Of a stretch of 64,000 nucleotides of DNA, positions 9,563-18,066 are shown piece by piece (the first letter of the stretch is position 1; every line of letters begins with the position of its first letter). The notes under the pieces are model-generated. The model did not search any database. It worked only from the letters and a program-made list of their open reading frames with translations, and had not been told where the DNA came from. The position numbers and the translations under genes are program-made. Source of the stretch: Polyangia bacterium (GTDB lineage: Bacteria; Myxococcota_A; Polyangia; Nannocystales; Nannocystaceae); NCBI GenBank assembly GCA_030429545.1, contig JAUIFF010000009.1:248001-312000 (forward strand). Reading direction: 5' to 3'.

Positions 9563-10423
9563 ATGGCCCTGCGATTTGCCCACTGCTCCGATATCCATCT
9601 GCTCAACCTCGACGGCGTGCGGCCGTGGCAGTTTTTAAACAAGCGCATCACCGGTGCCGTAAACCTCGCGCTCAAGCGGCGCAGGGCCCACAACGACGCC
9701 CTGTTTGACCGGATCGTTGAGCATGCCCACGAGCAAAACGTCGACCGCCTGGTGATCACCGGGGACCTCACCAATCTCGCGCTGGCATCCGAGTTTGCCC
9801 ATGTCGCTGAAAAACTCGAAGCCGCGAAGCTGCCGATCACCGTGATTCCGGGCAATCACGACGCCTATACCAAGGGGTCGGCACGTCACGGTCGGTTCGA
9901 GAACTACCTCGGCAAGTTTATGGATGGCGACCGGCTTGCGGGGGAGCAATACCCGTTTGTCCAGCGCTTCGACGGGGTGGCGTTGGTGGGAGTATCGACA
10001 GCTGTGCCCACGCTCCCGCTGTATGCGACGGGGCAAGTGGGTCCGGACCAGCTCGCGCGCCTCGCAAAGATTTTGGATGACCTCGAGCAGGAGGGATTGG
10101 CCCGGATTGTGTTGATCCACCACCCGGTGATCGATGGCATGGCCCACGCGCGCCACGACCTGCTCGACCTCGAAGCATTTGGCGAGGTGATTGCCCGACA
10201 TGGGGCCGAGTTGGTGTTGCATGGGCATGAGCACCGTGAGCTCGTGGGAGTGTTGCCGGGCCCCGAGTGCGAGGTGCCGGTGCACGGGGTGAGTTCGGGG
10301 ACAGCGCTGTCGCAGCGGCCCGGGCGTGAGGGGGCGTTTCGTATTTACGAGGTCGAACCTGGGGGACTCGAGCGCGAGACCTATCTGTGGCGTGGCGAGG
10401 ACTTTAAGAAGTCAGACGATTAG
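9563..10423 (+). CDS. Calcineurin-like metallophosphoesterase
   Basis: The protein has 286 residues and all the metal-binding motifs of the family in order: a D-x-H motif in SDIHLL, GDLTN, GNHD, IHHP and HGHEH. Two metal ions in such a site hydrolyse phosphoesters. The arrangement is like that of the CpdA/YkuE phosphodiesterase group, but the substrate (cyclic nucleotide, UDP-sugar-lipid or other) cannot be read from sequence. ATG 9563 (MALRFAHCSDIH) puts the first motif at residues 8-11, as usual; an upstream in-frame ATG would add 17 unconserved residues. No signal peptide is seen, so it is probably cytoplasmic. Confidence 0.88.
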   Translation: MALRFAHCSDIHLLNLDGVRPWQFLNKRITGAVNLALKRRRAHNDALFDRIVEHAHEQNVDRLVITGDLTNLALASEFAHVAEKLEAAKLPITVIPGNHDAYTKGSARHGRFENYLGKFMDGDRLAGEQYPFVQRFDGVALVGVSTAVPTLPLYATGQVGPDQLARLAKILDDLEQEGLARIVLIHHPVIDGMAHARHDLLDLEAFGEVIARHGAELVLHGHEHRELVGVLPGPECEVPVHGVSSGTALSQRPGREGAFRIYEVEPGGLERETYLWRGEDFKKSDD

Positions 10424-10514
10424 AGACTCTACGGTCCGGATGCGCCGGGTACGGGCTTGGTCACATGCTTGCGACTTCCTGACCCTTTCGCGCGAACATC
10501 CTCCGCGGTAAACC

Positions 10515-11447
10515 GTGCCCGTGTCGCGCCTCGCCCGATATGCCTGGGGCCTCCTCGCCTACACGATCTTCGTCATTCTCTTCGGAGCATGGGTGCGGAT
10601 CACCGGGTCAGGGGCGGGCTGCGGCGAGCATTGGCCCACGTGCCACGGCGAAATCGTGCCCCGTGCCCCGGAACTCGAGACGATCATCGAGTTCACCCAC
10701 CGGCTGACCAGCGGTGTCTACGGGATTTTGGTCATCATCCTCTTGATCGCCGTGATCCGTCGAACCTCGCGCGGGCACCTTGCGCGGGTGACCGCCTGGC
10801 TGACATTGCTGTTTACGATCACCGAAGCCCTCGTCGGCGCCCGCCTGGTGCTCTTGGGCCTCGTCGCCGACAACAGCTCGATCGATCGCGCGGTGTGGAT
10901 GGCGGTCCATCTGATCAACACCTCATTTTTGACCGGCTCGCTCGCCGCCTGTTGTTGGAGCCTCAGTCGCAACTACCGACCGCGGCGACCGCGGTTTGTC
11001 GATAGCCGAACGCGGTGGGTCACCCTTGCCAGCCTGGTCGGCTTGGTGCTCGTCGGGGTCAGTGGGGCGGTGACAGCTCTCGGAGACACCCTGTTTCCGG
11101 TTGCCGAAGTCGGAACCAGCGTGATGGAGCGGGTTGCCAGTGATCAATCGATCGGCGCCCACTTTTTGCAGAAGCTCCGAATCCTCCATCCGGTCATCGC
11201 GGTCGGGGTAGGCGCACTGTTACTTGGCGCGAGTCAGTTGCTGGCCGCGTGGGTCCCGCGCAAAGACATCGAGATCCTCGCCCGAACGGTTAGCTACGGC
11301 GTGGTCCTGCAGATCACCGTTGGTGTGGTCAACATCATGCTGTCGGCCCCAGGTTGGATGCAGATCATCCACCTGCTTTGTGGCACCGGCTTGTGGATCG
11401 CGGTTGTGTTGTTGGCCGTGGCTGTCCGGTTTGAGCCGTGTGATTAG
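10515..11447 (+). CDS. ctaA: Heme A synthase (COX15/CtaA family)
   Basis: CtaA oxidises the methyl group of heme O to give heme A for aa3-type cytochrome oxidase. The protein has 310 residues with about eight membrane helices. It carries the family signature AWVRITGSGAGCGEHWPTCHG, including the extracytoplasmic Cys pair (GCGEHWPTC), the heme-ligand His in EFTHRLTSG, and later His residues in VHLINTS, LHPVIAVG and IIHLLCG. The start is GTG 10515. No oxidase subunit or ctaB gene lies beside it in this window, so it stands alone here. An aa3-type oxidase elsewhere in the genome is expected. Confidence 0.9.
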   Translation: MPVSRLARYAWGLLAYTIFVILFGAWVRITGSGAGCGEHWPTCHGEIVPRAPELETIIEFTHRLTSGVYGILVIILLIAVIRRTSRGHLARVTAWLTLLFTITEALVGARLVLLGLVADNSSIDRAVWMAVHLINTSFLTGSLAACCWSLSRNYRPRRPRFVDSRTRWVTLASLVGLVLVGVSGAVTALGDTLFPVAEVGTSVMERVASDQSIGAHFLQKLRILHPVIAVGVGALLLGASQLLAAWVPRKDIEILARTVSYGVVLQITVGVVNIMLSAPGWMQIIHLLCGTGLWIAVVLLAVAVRFEPCD

Positions 11448-11486
11448 CTTGAAGTTTTTGCACACAAGCTATTGAAAACGCCGCAA

Positions 11487-12044
11487 TTAATTGCCCGCGG
11501 TGGAAACCAAGTTTGCCAGTCGGTGGGCAATCTGCGATGCCATGTCGGGACCTTTGCGGGCACCTTCGGTGCGTTTGGCCGAACAGGTGCCGTCGTTGTT
11601 GGGGAGAGCGAGTAGGGGAATCAAACGGGAGTGGTACCCAGCGGCGGTCAGACGGTCGCGGTCGATGTCAGCATCGAACTCGATAAACAGGGTGCCGGCC
11701 AGGAGGTCATCAAATGCACCGGCGAGTAGTTGCTCACGAAACGCTTTGCAGGGAGCGCACCAGTCTGCGCCGACATACACCACCACCTTGCGACCACGCG
11801 GTTGCGCCTTGCGGACCTGCTCGGCGACAACCGCTGCAACCTCTCCTTCGGCCGGTGCTGGCAACAGCTGGGGAGGTTCACGGTTGACCGCCGTCGAAGG
11901 TTTTTGACCTGCCGGTGTCGGCGTAGCGGTGGGAGCTGGAGCTTGCTGTTGCACGTGGTGTTCGTCTGACGACGTCTGCGGTTTGCCGCAACAGGCCAAA
12001 GCGAGGGCGCAGCCGACAAGCCCGACAATGTGGATCCGCAACAT
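11487..12044 (-). CDS. Thioredoxin-like lipoprotein
   Basis: The protein has 185 residues. It starts with a lipoprotein signal (HIVGLVGCALALACC) and has a Pro/Thr/Gln-rich linker of about 50 residues. The thioredoxin-like domain follows: VVVYVGADWCAPCKAF carries the redox-active CAPC motif, as in TlpA/DsbD-gamma type proteins. The usual cis-Pro is plausibly in the SRLIPLLAL segment. It probably exchanges thiols or disulphides in the periplasm, for example in cytochrome or oxidase assembly next to ctaA, though that link is inference. ATG 12044 places the signal at the N-terminus. Confidence 0.78.
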   Translation of the reverse strand: MLRIHIVGLVGCALALACCGKPQTSSDEHHVQQQAPAPTATPTPAGQKPSTAVNREPPQLLPAPAEGEVAAVVAEQVRKAQPRGRKVVVYVGADWCAPCKAFREQLLAGAFDDLLAGTLFIEFDADIDRDRLTAAGYHSRLIPLLALPNNDGTCSAKRTEGARKGPDMASQIAHRLANLVSTAGN

Positions 12045-12111
12045 CTTCCGGTCGGTACCACGAGTCTCGGGGTTGAACAAACACCCCTGTGACTGGCAGG
12101 CTGGCGCAGCG

Positions 12112-12858
12112 GTGAAATACCTGCTCTCGGCGTTTTTTTGGCTCTACCTGGTTTTCAGCCTGATGGTGTTTTGGTTCGCCGTCGTCGGGGTGTGGATCGC
12201 GTTGTTGCCGTTTGATAGGCAACGCCGGTTTTCCCACTGGTACGCGTGGACGTGGGCCAACCACTACATTGCGTTATCGCCATTTTGGCGGGTGCACATC
12301 GAAAACCGCGAGCTCATCCGCGACGATGTGCCCTATGTGTTGGTCGCCAACCACCAGTCCATCGGTGACATCTTTGTGCTGTTTGGCCTGCGCAAGCACT
12401 TCAAGTGGGTCGCCAAAAACTCGGTGTTCAAGGTTCCGTTTTTGGGCTGGATGATGTGGATGGCCGGTTACGTTGGGATCCGCCGTGGCGATCCACAATC
12501 CCGCGAGAAGATGATGGCACGCTGTCGTCAACTGCTCGCCGCCGGCAGCTCGATCATGATGTTCCCCGAGGGCACACGCCACGGGGATGGACGGATCCAT
12601 GCGTTTCGCCGCGGAGCATTTAACCTAGCAGTCGCGGCCAAGGTCCCGATTGTGCCGATTGTGATTGAGGGAACCGTCAACGCCTTGCCCCGCGGCTCGT
12701 GGGTGTTTCGGCAAACAGGGAAACTCGACATCTGGGTCCGGGTGTTGGAGCCCGTGTCCCACCAGGCCGCCGAAACGCCCGAGGCGTTGGCCACTCGCGT
12801 CCACGACATCATGCAACGCGAGCTCAATAGGTTGCGCGATGAGAAGTCCGCGGTGTGA
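12112..12858 (+). CDS. plsC: 1-acyl-sn-glycerol-3-phosphate acyltransferase
   Basis: PlsC acylates lysophosphatidic acid to phosphatidic acid at the inner membrane. The protein has 248 residues, the usual length. It has an N-terminal membrane segment (LLSAFFWLYLVFSLMVFWFAVVGVWIALL), the catalytic H-x4-D in NHQSIGD (His81, Asp86), the substrate-binding FPEGTR (from residue 151), and block IV PIVPIVIEGT. GTG 12112 is chosen because the earlier ATG 12028 would make the gene overlap the start of the divergent thioredoxin-like gene. The frame stays open further upstream without conservation. Confidence 0.9.
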   Translation: MKYLLSAFFWLYLVFSLMVFWFAVVGVWIALLPFDRQRRFSHWYAWTWANHYIALSPFWRVHIENRELIRDDVPYVLVANHQSIGDIFVLFGLRKHFKWVAKNSVFKVPFLGWMMWMAGYVGIRRGDPQSREKMMARCRQLLAAGSSIMMFPEGTRHGDGRIHAFRRGAFNLAVAAKVPIVPIVIEGTVNALPRGSWVFRQTGKLDIWVRVLEPVSHQAAETPEALATRVHDIMQRELNRLRDEKSAV

Positions 12859-13199
12859 TTGTCGAAAATTTTCACAGTGCAGCTGCACTTGTTGCGGCTG
12901 CACCCCGGCCGGATTGCCGCACACGTAGTCCCATCGCTTACGCCGGCGAAGATCCGCGATTTTACCCGGGATCGCCGTACCTGTGGGTTATACGGCCGGG
13001 GCAAGGCAACCTGTGCAGGCGTATGCAAACCTCAGTAAAATAGTTGCACAACCGCAGCGATGTGACAGTTATGCGTCGCGGGCACCTTGTTTATAGGTTT
13101 CAGCCACGCCCGTGACCCAGCTGACCATCTCCCGCAAAGATGGTGTGTGTACACACATTCACGCGGAATCGATCTTCGGCTACACACCACCCACGTCCT
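12859..13199. other. Intergenic region, 341 bp
   Basis: No gene is seen. It holds a small GAAAATTTTC palindrome just after plsC and one copy of the TGYANNTRCA motif at 12888-12897. The promoter of the following lipoprotein gene is presumably here; none is obvious. Confidence 0.4.
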
Positions 13200-14903
13200 A
13201 TGTTTGAGCGTTCCCGTTTTTTCCATCTGGTCCCGCTAGGTCTCTTTTTAACGCTAACGGCCGGTTGTGCCTCAACCCTCGAGCGCGCCCACACCTTCCG
13301 CGATGCGGAAAACTACGAGAAGGCCGAAAAGCAGTTTCGCAAGGCGATGGCCAAAGGTGGCTCCGATGCCACCTCTGCCCGCCGCGAGCTCGCCGATATG
13401 AAAATCGACATCGGCAAGAAGACCCTCAAGTCCGACCCGGCAAAGGCCGAGGCTCTGTTTCGCGAGGCGCTGCAAATCGATCCAGATAGCGAGCCTGGCC
13501 AAGATAGTTTGGGCCGTGCGATCGCATCCCAGGGGCGGGTTGACGAGGCGATTGCGGTCCTCTCACCCAACGGTGAGTTCGGCCCGTGCGATCTATGTGG
13601 TCGCTACCGTGCGGTGCTGTTGGCAAAGCGCGGGCGAGCCAAGGAAAAAGCGGGCGACAATGCCGGTGCCCAGGCCGACTACTCCGCCGCCTTGGACCTC
13701 GTCCCCCAGGCCTCGACCGGCTTCGATTTGGTGCGAGTGTTGTCAGCAGCCGGCGATATGGGCAAGGCAGCCGATGCACTCGAAAAAACTGTGCCCCTGA
13801 TCCAGGCCGGCGATAGCCACAGTCAGCAGCAGTTTATCCAGCTGCGTGAGCAGGTCGTCAGCGAGGCCACCCGCGACGGCAACTTCGAGCTTGCCGATCG
13901 TTATATGAAGATGTTTCCCCCCGGTTCGGGCGGCGATGCCTGGTACACGCTGCACCTGCGCCTGGCCCGTGAGCAACGCGCCCGCGGCGATTTAGAAGGG
14001 GCGCTCGCCCGCGTCAATCCACTGCTGGGCCCCGATCACACCGACACCATGCCGCCGGCCCGGCGTCCGCAGTTTTCCAAGTTTGTCGCCGGGATTCACA
14101 AAACCCGCGGCAGCCAATTACTGGCCGCCGGCAAGGTGACCGAAGCGGAGAAGGAGCTGCGCGAAGGCCTGCAGCTCGCGCCCGAAGACAACGGTTTCAA
14201 GTTGATGCTCGCACTCGTGTTGGCCGGCAAAAACCAGGTCGACAACGCCCTGCGGATCGCCGAGTCGGTGCCACAAAGTGCCCGCGGCCATAGCGAAGTT
14301 GTCGCGGTCCTCGAAAGCATGAAGGTACACACGTTTTTGAAGGCCGGCAATCTCGAGCAGGCCGAGTTGGCGTTGGCGCGGGCCCAGACCGCGAGCAACG
14401 AAGCCCCCGAGACCCATCTCGCCGCGGCCGCGGTCCTCGCGGCAACGCCGATCCGCGACATCTCGCGCAAGTCCCAAAAGCTCCTCAAGAAAAAGGGCAC
14501 GATCCGTTACCCAGACAATGAGATCAATCGTTATGGGGAGGCTCTCAGCGAAATTTCATGGGCGCGTACGCAGGTCAAAAACCAAGGCGACAAGTACCTG
14601 TTTCGCGGTCCGACCTTCGCAAAAGACCTAGAGGCTCTCGAACGCCGTATCCGCCAGTTCTACCCCTATGCGGTTGAGTTCAACGAAGATGCCACGACGA
14701 TCATCGAGCTCATTGGCAAATCCGGCGGATTCGACGTTCGCTTGCGTGGTCCCGACGATGTCTCCGAAGATCTTTTTGTCGGCTCAGGCAAGCGCGCGGG
14801 TCCGGTCACCCTTGTCGTCCCAGGGCTTGTGACCATCAAGTACGGCAAACGAACACTGACTTTCTACACCGAGCCTTATACCAAGCTAACTGTCGAGCTG
14901 TAG
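13200..14903 (+). CDS. TPR-repeat lipoprotein
   Basis: The protein has 567 residues and begins with a lipoprotein signal (LVPLGLFLTLTAGC). Tetratricopeptide-like helical repeats then follow through most of the chain, for example AHTFRDAENYEKAEKQFRKAMAKGG, then KAEALFREALQIDPDSEPG. A CDLC pair occurs near residue 133. The C-terminal ~90 residues look like a small beta domain (TIIELIGKSGGFDVRLRGPDD...LTVEL). ATG 13200 puts the signal first; the frame extends upstream without it. TPR lipoproteins usually scaffold envelope complexes. The FHA kinase gene starts 12 bp downstream, so the two are probably cotranscribed. The function is unknown. Confidence 0.75.
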   Translation: MFERSRFFHLVPLGLFLTLTAGCASTLERAHTFRDAENYEKAEKQFRKAMAKGGSDATSARRELADMKIDIGKKTLKSDPAKAEALFREALQIDPDSEPGQDSLGRAIASQGRVDEAIAVLSPNGEFGPCDLCGRYRAVLLAKRGRAKEKAGDNAGAQADYSAALDLVPQASTGFDLVRVLSAAGDMGKAADALEKTVPLIQAGDSHSQQQFIQLREQVVSEATRDGNFELADRYMKMFPPGSGGDAWYTLHLRLAREQRARGDLEGALARVNPLLGPDHTDTMPPARRPQFSKFVAGIHKTRGSQLLAAGKVTEAEKELREGLQLAPEDNGFKLMLALVLAGKNQVDNALRIAESVPQSARGHSEVVAVLESMKVHTFLKAGNLEQAELALARAQTASNEAPETHLAAAAVLAATPIRDISRKSQKLLKKKGTIRYPDNEINRYGEALSEISWARTQVKNQGDKYLFRGPTFAKDLEALERRIRQFYPYAVEFNEDATTIIELIGKSGGFDVRLRGPDDVSEDLFVGSGKRAGPVTLVVPGLVTIKYGKRTLTFYTEPYTKLTVEL

Positions 14904-14915
14904 TAGAATGGGCGC

Positions 14916-16130
14916 ATGGCCAAGTGCCCCTATCGCTCGATTCGTCCGCTTGGGGAGGGGTCTGTCGGCGATGTCCACTTGTGTGTCGACGTCGGCGAGC
15001 GAAGCTTGGTCGTGGTCAAATGGTTGCGGGCTGAATTCAATCAAAACAGCCAGGCCGCGCTGCGTTTTCGCCGCGAAGCCGAACGCATGGCAGGAGCCAA
15101 TTTTCTCGGGGTCATCCGCGTCAAACAGTGGGGCGTCGATGACTACGGCCGAACATGGATGGCCATGGAGTTTGTCGACGGCCTACCGCCGTCAGCCGTT
15201 ATTCCACCCGGCGATGGGTTTGCAGTCCATCGCCTGATTCGCGGTGTGAGTCGAGGGCTCGACGAGCTCCACGGTTTGGGCATCGTCCACCGCGACCTCA
15301 AACCCGACAACGTCCTGCTGCGGACCGCGGTCGACGGCTGGGAGCCGGTTATCATCGACTTGGGAATTGCCAAGTGGTTGGCACAGGATGCGGCCACGGC
15401 CACAGGGTCGGTATTTGGCACCCCGTATTACATGAGCCCCGAACAGTTTCGCGACACCAAGCACGTCGGTCCGGCCACCGATCGCTATGCGCTGGCCGTG
15501 ATCGCGTTTGAGCTGTTGAGTGGCCGGCGGCCGTTTGAGGGGCGGACGATTCCGGATTTGTTGCGTCAGCACATTGGCTGCGAGGTGCCGAGCTTGCGGG
15601 TACCGCAGGTGTTGCGGGCCGGGTCCCTGCGTGGGGAAAGTAGTACCGACTTTATCGAAGCGCCCCAGCTCGATGGGTTTATGGCTAGGGCGATGGCCAA
15701 GGATCCGCGGCAGCGGTTTACGAGTTCGCAGGAAATGGCGGATGCGTTTGAGGTCGCAGCTCGAGCCGACAAGCTGTTCGATAGCACAGGTCAAGAGCCG
15801 TTGTTCGACCCGCTGCGAACACCGGTGGTCGAGGTCTCCGGCGAGGGTGTCTCGCGCGTGTTCGACCTGCGCCAGGGCCCGGTCGTCATCGGCCGTCACG
15901 AAGCTTGCCAGGTCGTTGTCAACGCACCACGGCTCAGCCGTATTCATGCATGTATCTACACCCATCGTGGACGAATTTGGGTGGCCGACCTCAACAGCCA
16001 AAACGGCACCCAGTTTGGCGATAAGCATCTCGACCCCGGGCAACCGCAGGCCAAGCCATTTTCCCGTGATCAAATCGACCTGACGCTGTACAACCGCAAG
16101 CTCCGCCTCAAGTTTCGGCCGGGGTCGTGA
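14916..16130 (+). CDS. Ser/Thr protein kinase with C-terminal FHA domain
   Basis: The protein has 404 residues. The kinase domain covers about residues 8-290. It shows a glycine loop (LGEGSVGDV), Lys35 in VVVKWL, the catalytic loop HRDLKPDN at 125-132, and a metal-binding DLG in place of the more common DFG. A MSPEQF activation-segment end is also seen. From about residue 315 an FHA domain follows (VIGRHEACQVVV, then LSRIHACI and DLNSQNGT), which binds phospho-threonine. There is no membrane segment, so it is a soluble kinase that can probably bind its own or a partner's phosphosite. It sits between a TPR lipoprotein and a multiheme cytochrome gene, all on one strand with short gaps. The target is unknown. 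Confidence 0.9.
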   Translation: MAKCPYRSIRPLGEGSVGDVHLCVDVGERSLVVVKWLRAEFNQNSQAALRFRREAERMAGANFLGVIRVKQWGVDDYGRTWMAMEFVDGLPPSAVIPPGDGFAVHRLIRGVSRGLDELHGLGIVHRDLKPDNVLLRTAVDGWEPVIIDLGIAKWLAQDAATATGSVFGTPYYMSPEQFRDTKHVGPATDRYALAVIAFELLSGRRPFEGRTIPDLLRQHIGCEVPSLRVPQVLRAGSLRGESSTDFIEAPQLDGFMARAMAKDPRQRFTSSQEMADAFEVAARADKLFDSTGQEPLFDPLRTPVVEVSGEGVSRVFDLRQGPVVIGRHEACQVVVNAPRLSRIHACIYTHRGRIWVADLNSQNGTQFGDKHLDPGQPQAKPFSRDQIDLTLYNRKLRLKFRPGS

Positions 16131-16152
16131 CCAGGTACGGAAGGGAGTTGCA

Positions 16153-18012
16153 GTGGTTGTGGGGGCAGCGCGACGGGTAAAAAATGCACTGCCCCTTATT
16201 TTATTTGTACCTGCATTGTTATGGGGAGCGATCGCCGGGGTGGGACTGGTGGCGACAGCCGGCCACGAACCATCGTGGAATCCCGTCGACCGCCGGCAAA
16301 GCACGGTTTCTACCTCCGATACCTGTCGTGCTTGCCACCCGCAGCAGTTCGAGTCGTGGCACGTCACCTACCACCGCACCATGACGCAGGCGGTCGGGAA
16401 GGGGGCTGTCGTCGCGGCACCGTTTGCCGGCGAAGTGCTCGAATCCCAGGGTTTTCGCGCGACCATGACAGGTGGCCCAAAGGCCCCGCACATTCGGGTG
16501 GAGCGACTTGCCGGCGAAGATGGGCCCGCGCAGACGCTACTCGATGTCGATGTTGCGCTGACCGTTGGTTCCCACCGCTATCAACAATATGTAGGTGCAA
16601 TCGATCGCGGTGGCGGGCCCGAGGAATACTGGCGTCTGCCGGTGGCCTGGCACATCGGCGAGTCGCGGTGGATTCATATGAACACCGCGTTTGTCGAGCC
16701 AGAGGGGCTTTATGGCGACGAGGATGTGTTTATGCGGCACCTCAGCCGGTGGAACGACAACTGTATCCTGTGCCACAACACCGAGCCCAAACCCGGCCTG
16801 CGTGGGGACGGTACATTTGCATCGCAGGTCGGCGAAGTTGGGATCGCCTGCGAGGCCTGCCACGGTCCGGCCAGTGCCCACGTCGCCCGTCACCGCAATC
16901 CGTTTCGCCGCTTGCTGGCACGGGGCGAGGCCGATGGTTCGATCGCACAGCCAAAGCGCCTCGACCCGGGCCGTGAAAGCAGCGTCTGCGGGCGTTGCCA
17001 CGGGCAACGAATCGGCAGGGACATCGCCGAGGTGATGCGTCGCGGCGACGGGTTTATCCCAGGGCAGCAGCTGGCCGCGGTCTCCCGCCCGATCTTTGCC
17101 GACTCGCAACTTCAGGGGATGCCCGAAGACCTGTTTGCCGAACGGTTTTGGCCCGACCAAACGCCGCGACTCAGTGCCTACGAGTACCAGGGCCTGCTGC
17201 AGTCACCCTGCTACAACGGCGGGGAGCCGGGCGGGCTCGGCTGCAATCACTGCCACGATATGCACAACGGTGAGCCCAACATGCAGGTCCGCAGTGGGCG
17301 TGCGGGAGCCGGGGCCTGTACCTCGTGCCACGAGGTGGCGAAGCTCGGCGGCGCAAATAATCCAGGAGGTCACGGAGGCCACGGCGATGCAATTGATTGC
17401 CAGGGCTGCCATATGCCGCGGGTCACCTATGGATTGCTGACCGGGATGATCAGCCACCGGATCCAAAGCCCAGATCCGGCCCAGTACATCGGCCGCGACG
17501 ATCAACCTGATGCATGTACACAGTGTCATGTCGACAGGTCGCGTCAGTGGGCGGCGCAGAGCATGCACGCGCTGGGGCTCGCAGGCTCGTCTGGTCCCCG
17601 CGAGCCCGCACCCGAAGAGGCATGGGGCTCGCGGGTCCTGCTCGATATTTACGGCGGCGATCCACTCCAGCGGATCTTGGCTGCCCATGCGCTTGCCCGC
17701 CCCGAAGTGCCGGTTTTGGCTGAGCAGACGATGGCGTGGCTTGTCAGTCTGCTCGAAGATGAGTACCCGGCGGTGCGCTGGGTGGCGTGGCAGCAGTTGC
17801 GCACGTTGGCCGATCGAACCGAAGCGGCGGTTGCCCAACCGCTAAAAACCCAACTGCAGGCCTACGACCCGCATGGCGACGCGAGTCTTCGGCTCGAAGT
17901 CGTCGATGCGATTCGCCAACTTCTCGGTCCCGATCCCATCGCTGCCCACCCCGAACGCCGGGAAGCGTTGCAGGCACGGCAGGAGCGGGCCATCTTGCAG
18001 ATCGGCGAGTGA
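16153..18012 (+). CDS. Exported octaheme cytochrome c with HEAT-like C-terminus
   Basis: The protein has 619 residues with an N-terminal membrane segment or signal (LPLILFVPALLWGAIAGVGLVATAG). Eight CxxCH heme motifs can be counted: CRACH, CILCH, CEACH, CGRCH, CNHCH, CTSCH, CQGCH and CTQCH. After the last one, about 130 residues form helical HEAT-like pairs (RILAAHALARPEVPVLAEQTMAWLVSLLEDEYPAVRWVAWQQL in outline). This layout is like the cytochrome c554/NrfB-related multiheme proteins fused to repeat domains found in deltaproteobacterial lineages. It is likely a periplasmic electron carrier or reductase; the substrate is unknown. GTG 16153 follows AAGGGAG. Three TGYANNTRCA motifs lie in the gene, one of them over the last heme site. 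Confidence 0.9.
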   Translation: MVVGAARRVKNALPLILFVPALLWGAIAGVGLVATAGHEPSWNPVDRRQSTVSTSDTCRACHPQQFESWHVTYHRTMTQAVGKGAVVAAPFAGEVLESQGFRATMTGGPKAPHIRVERLAGEDGPAQTLLDVDVALTVGSHRYQQYVGAIDRGGGPEEYWRLPVAWHIGESRWIHMNTAFVEPEGLYGDEDVFMRHLSRWNDNCILCHNTEPKPGLRGDGTFASQVGEVGIACEACHGPASAHVARHRNPFRRLLARGEADGSIAQPKRLDPGRESSVCGRCHGQRIGRDIAEVMRRGDGFIPGQQLAAVSRPIFADSQLQGMPEDLFAERFWPDQTPRLSAYEYQGLLQSPCYNGGEPGGLGCNHCHDMHNGEPNMQVRSGRAGAGACTSCHEVAKLGGANNPGGHGGHGDAIDCQGCHMPRVTYGLLTGMISHRIQSPDPAQYIGRDDQPDACTQCHVDRSRQWAAQSMHALGLAGSSGPREPAPEEAWGSRVLLDIYGGDPLQRILAAHALARPEVPVLAEQTMAWLVSLLEDEYPAVRWVAWQQLRTLADRTEAAVAQPLKTQLQAYDPHGDASLRLEVVDAIRQLLGPDPIAAHPERREALQARQERAILQIGE

Positions 18013-18029
18013 CCGTGGCAGGCCGCATG

Positions 18030-18052
18030 AAAAAGCCTCCGCGAGGGAGGCT
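18030..18052 (-). terminator. Rho-independent terminator for the SulP gene
   Basis: A 7-bp stem (AGCCTCC 18034-18040 with GGAGGCT 18046-18052) is followed on the minus strand by TTTTTC. A second inverted repeat (18057-18079, 8-bp arms) spans the SulP stop codon. The octaheme gene ends just to the left, so the hairpin may serve both directions. Confidence 0.75.
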
Positions 18053-18066
18053 AGTTGGAACCGAAC

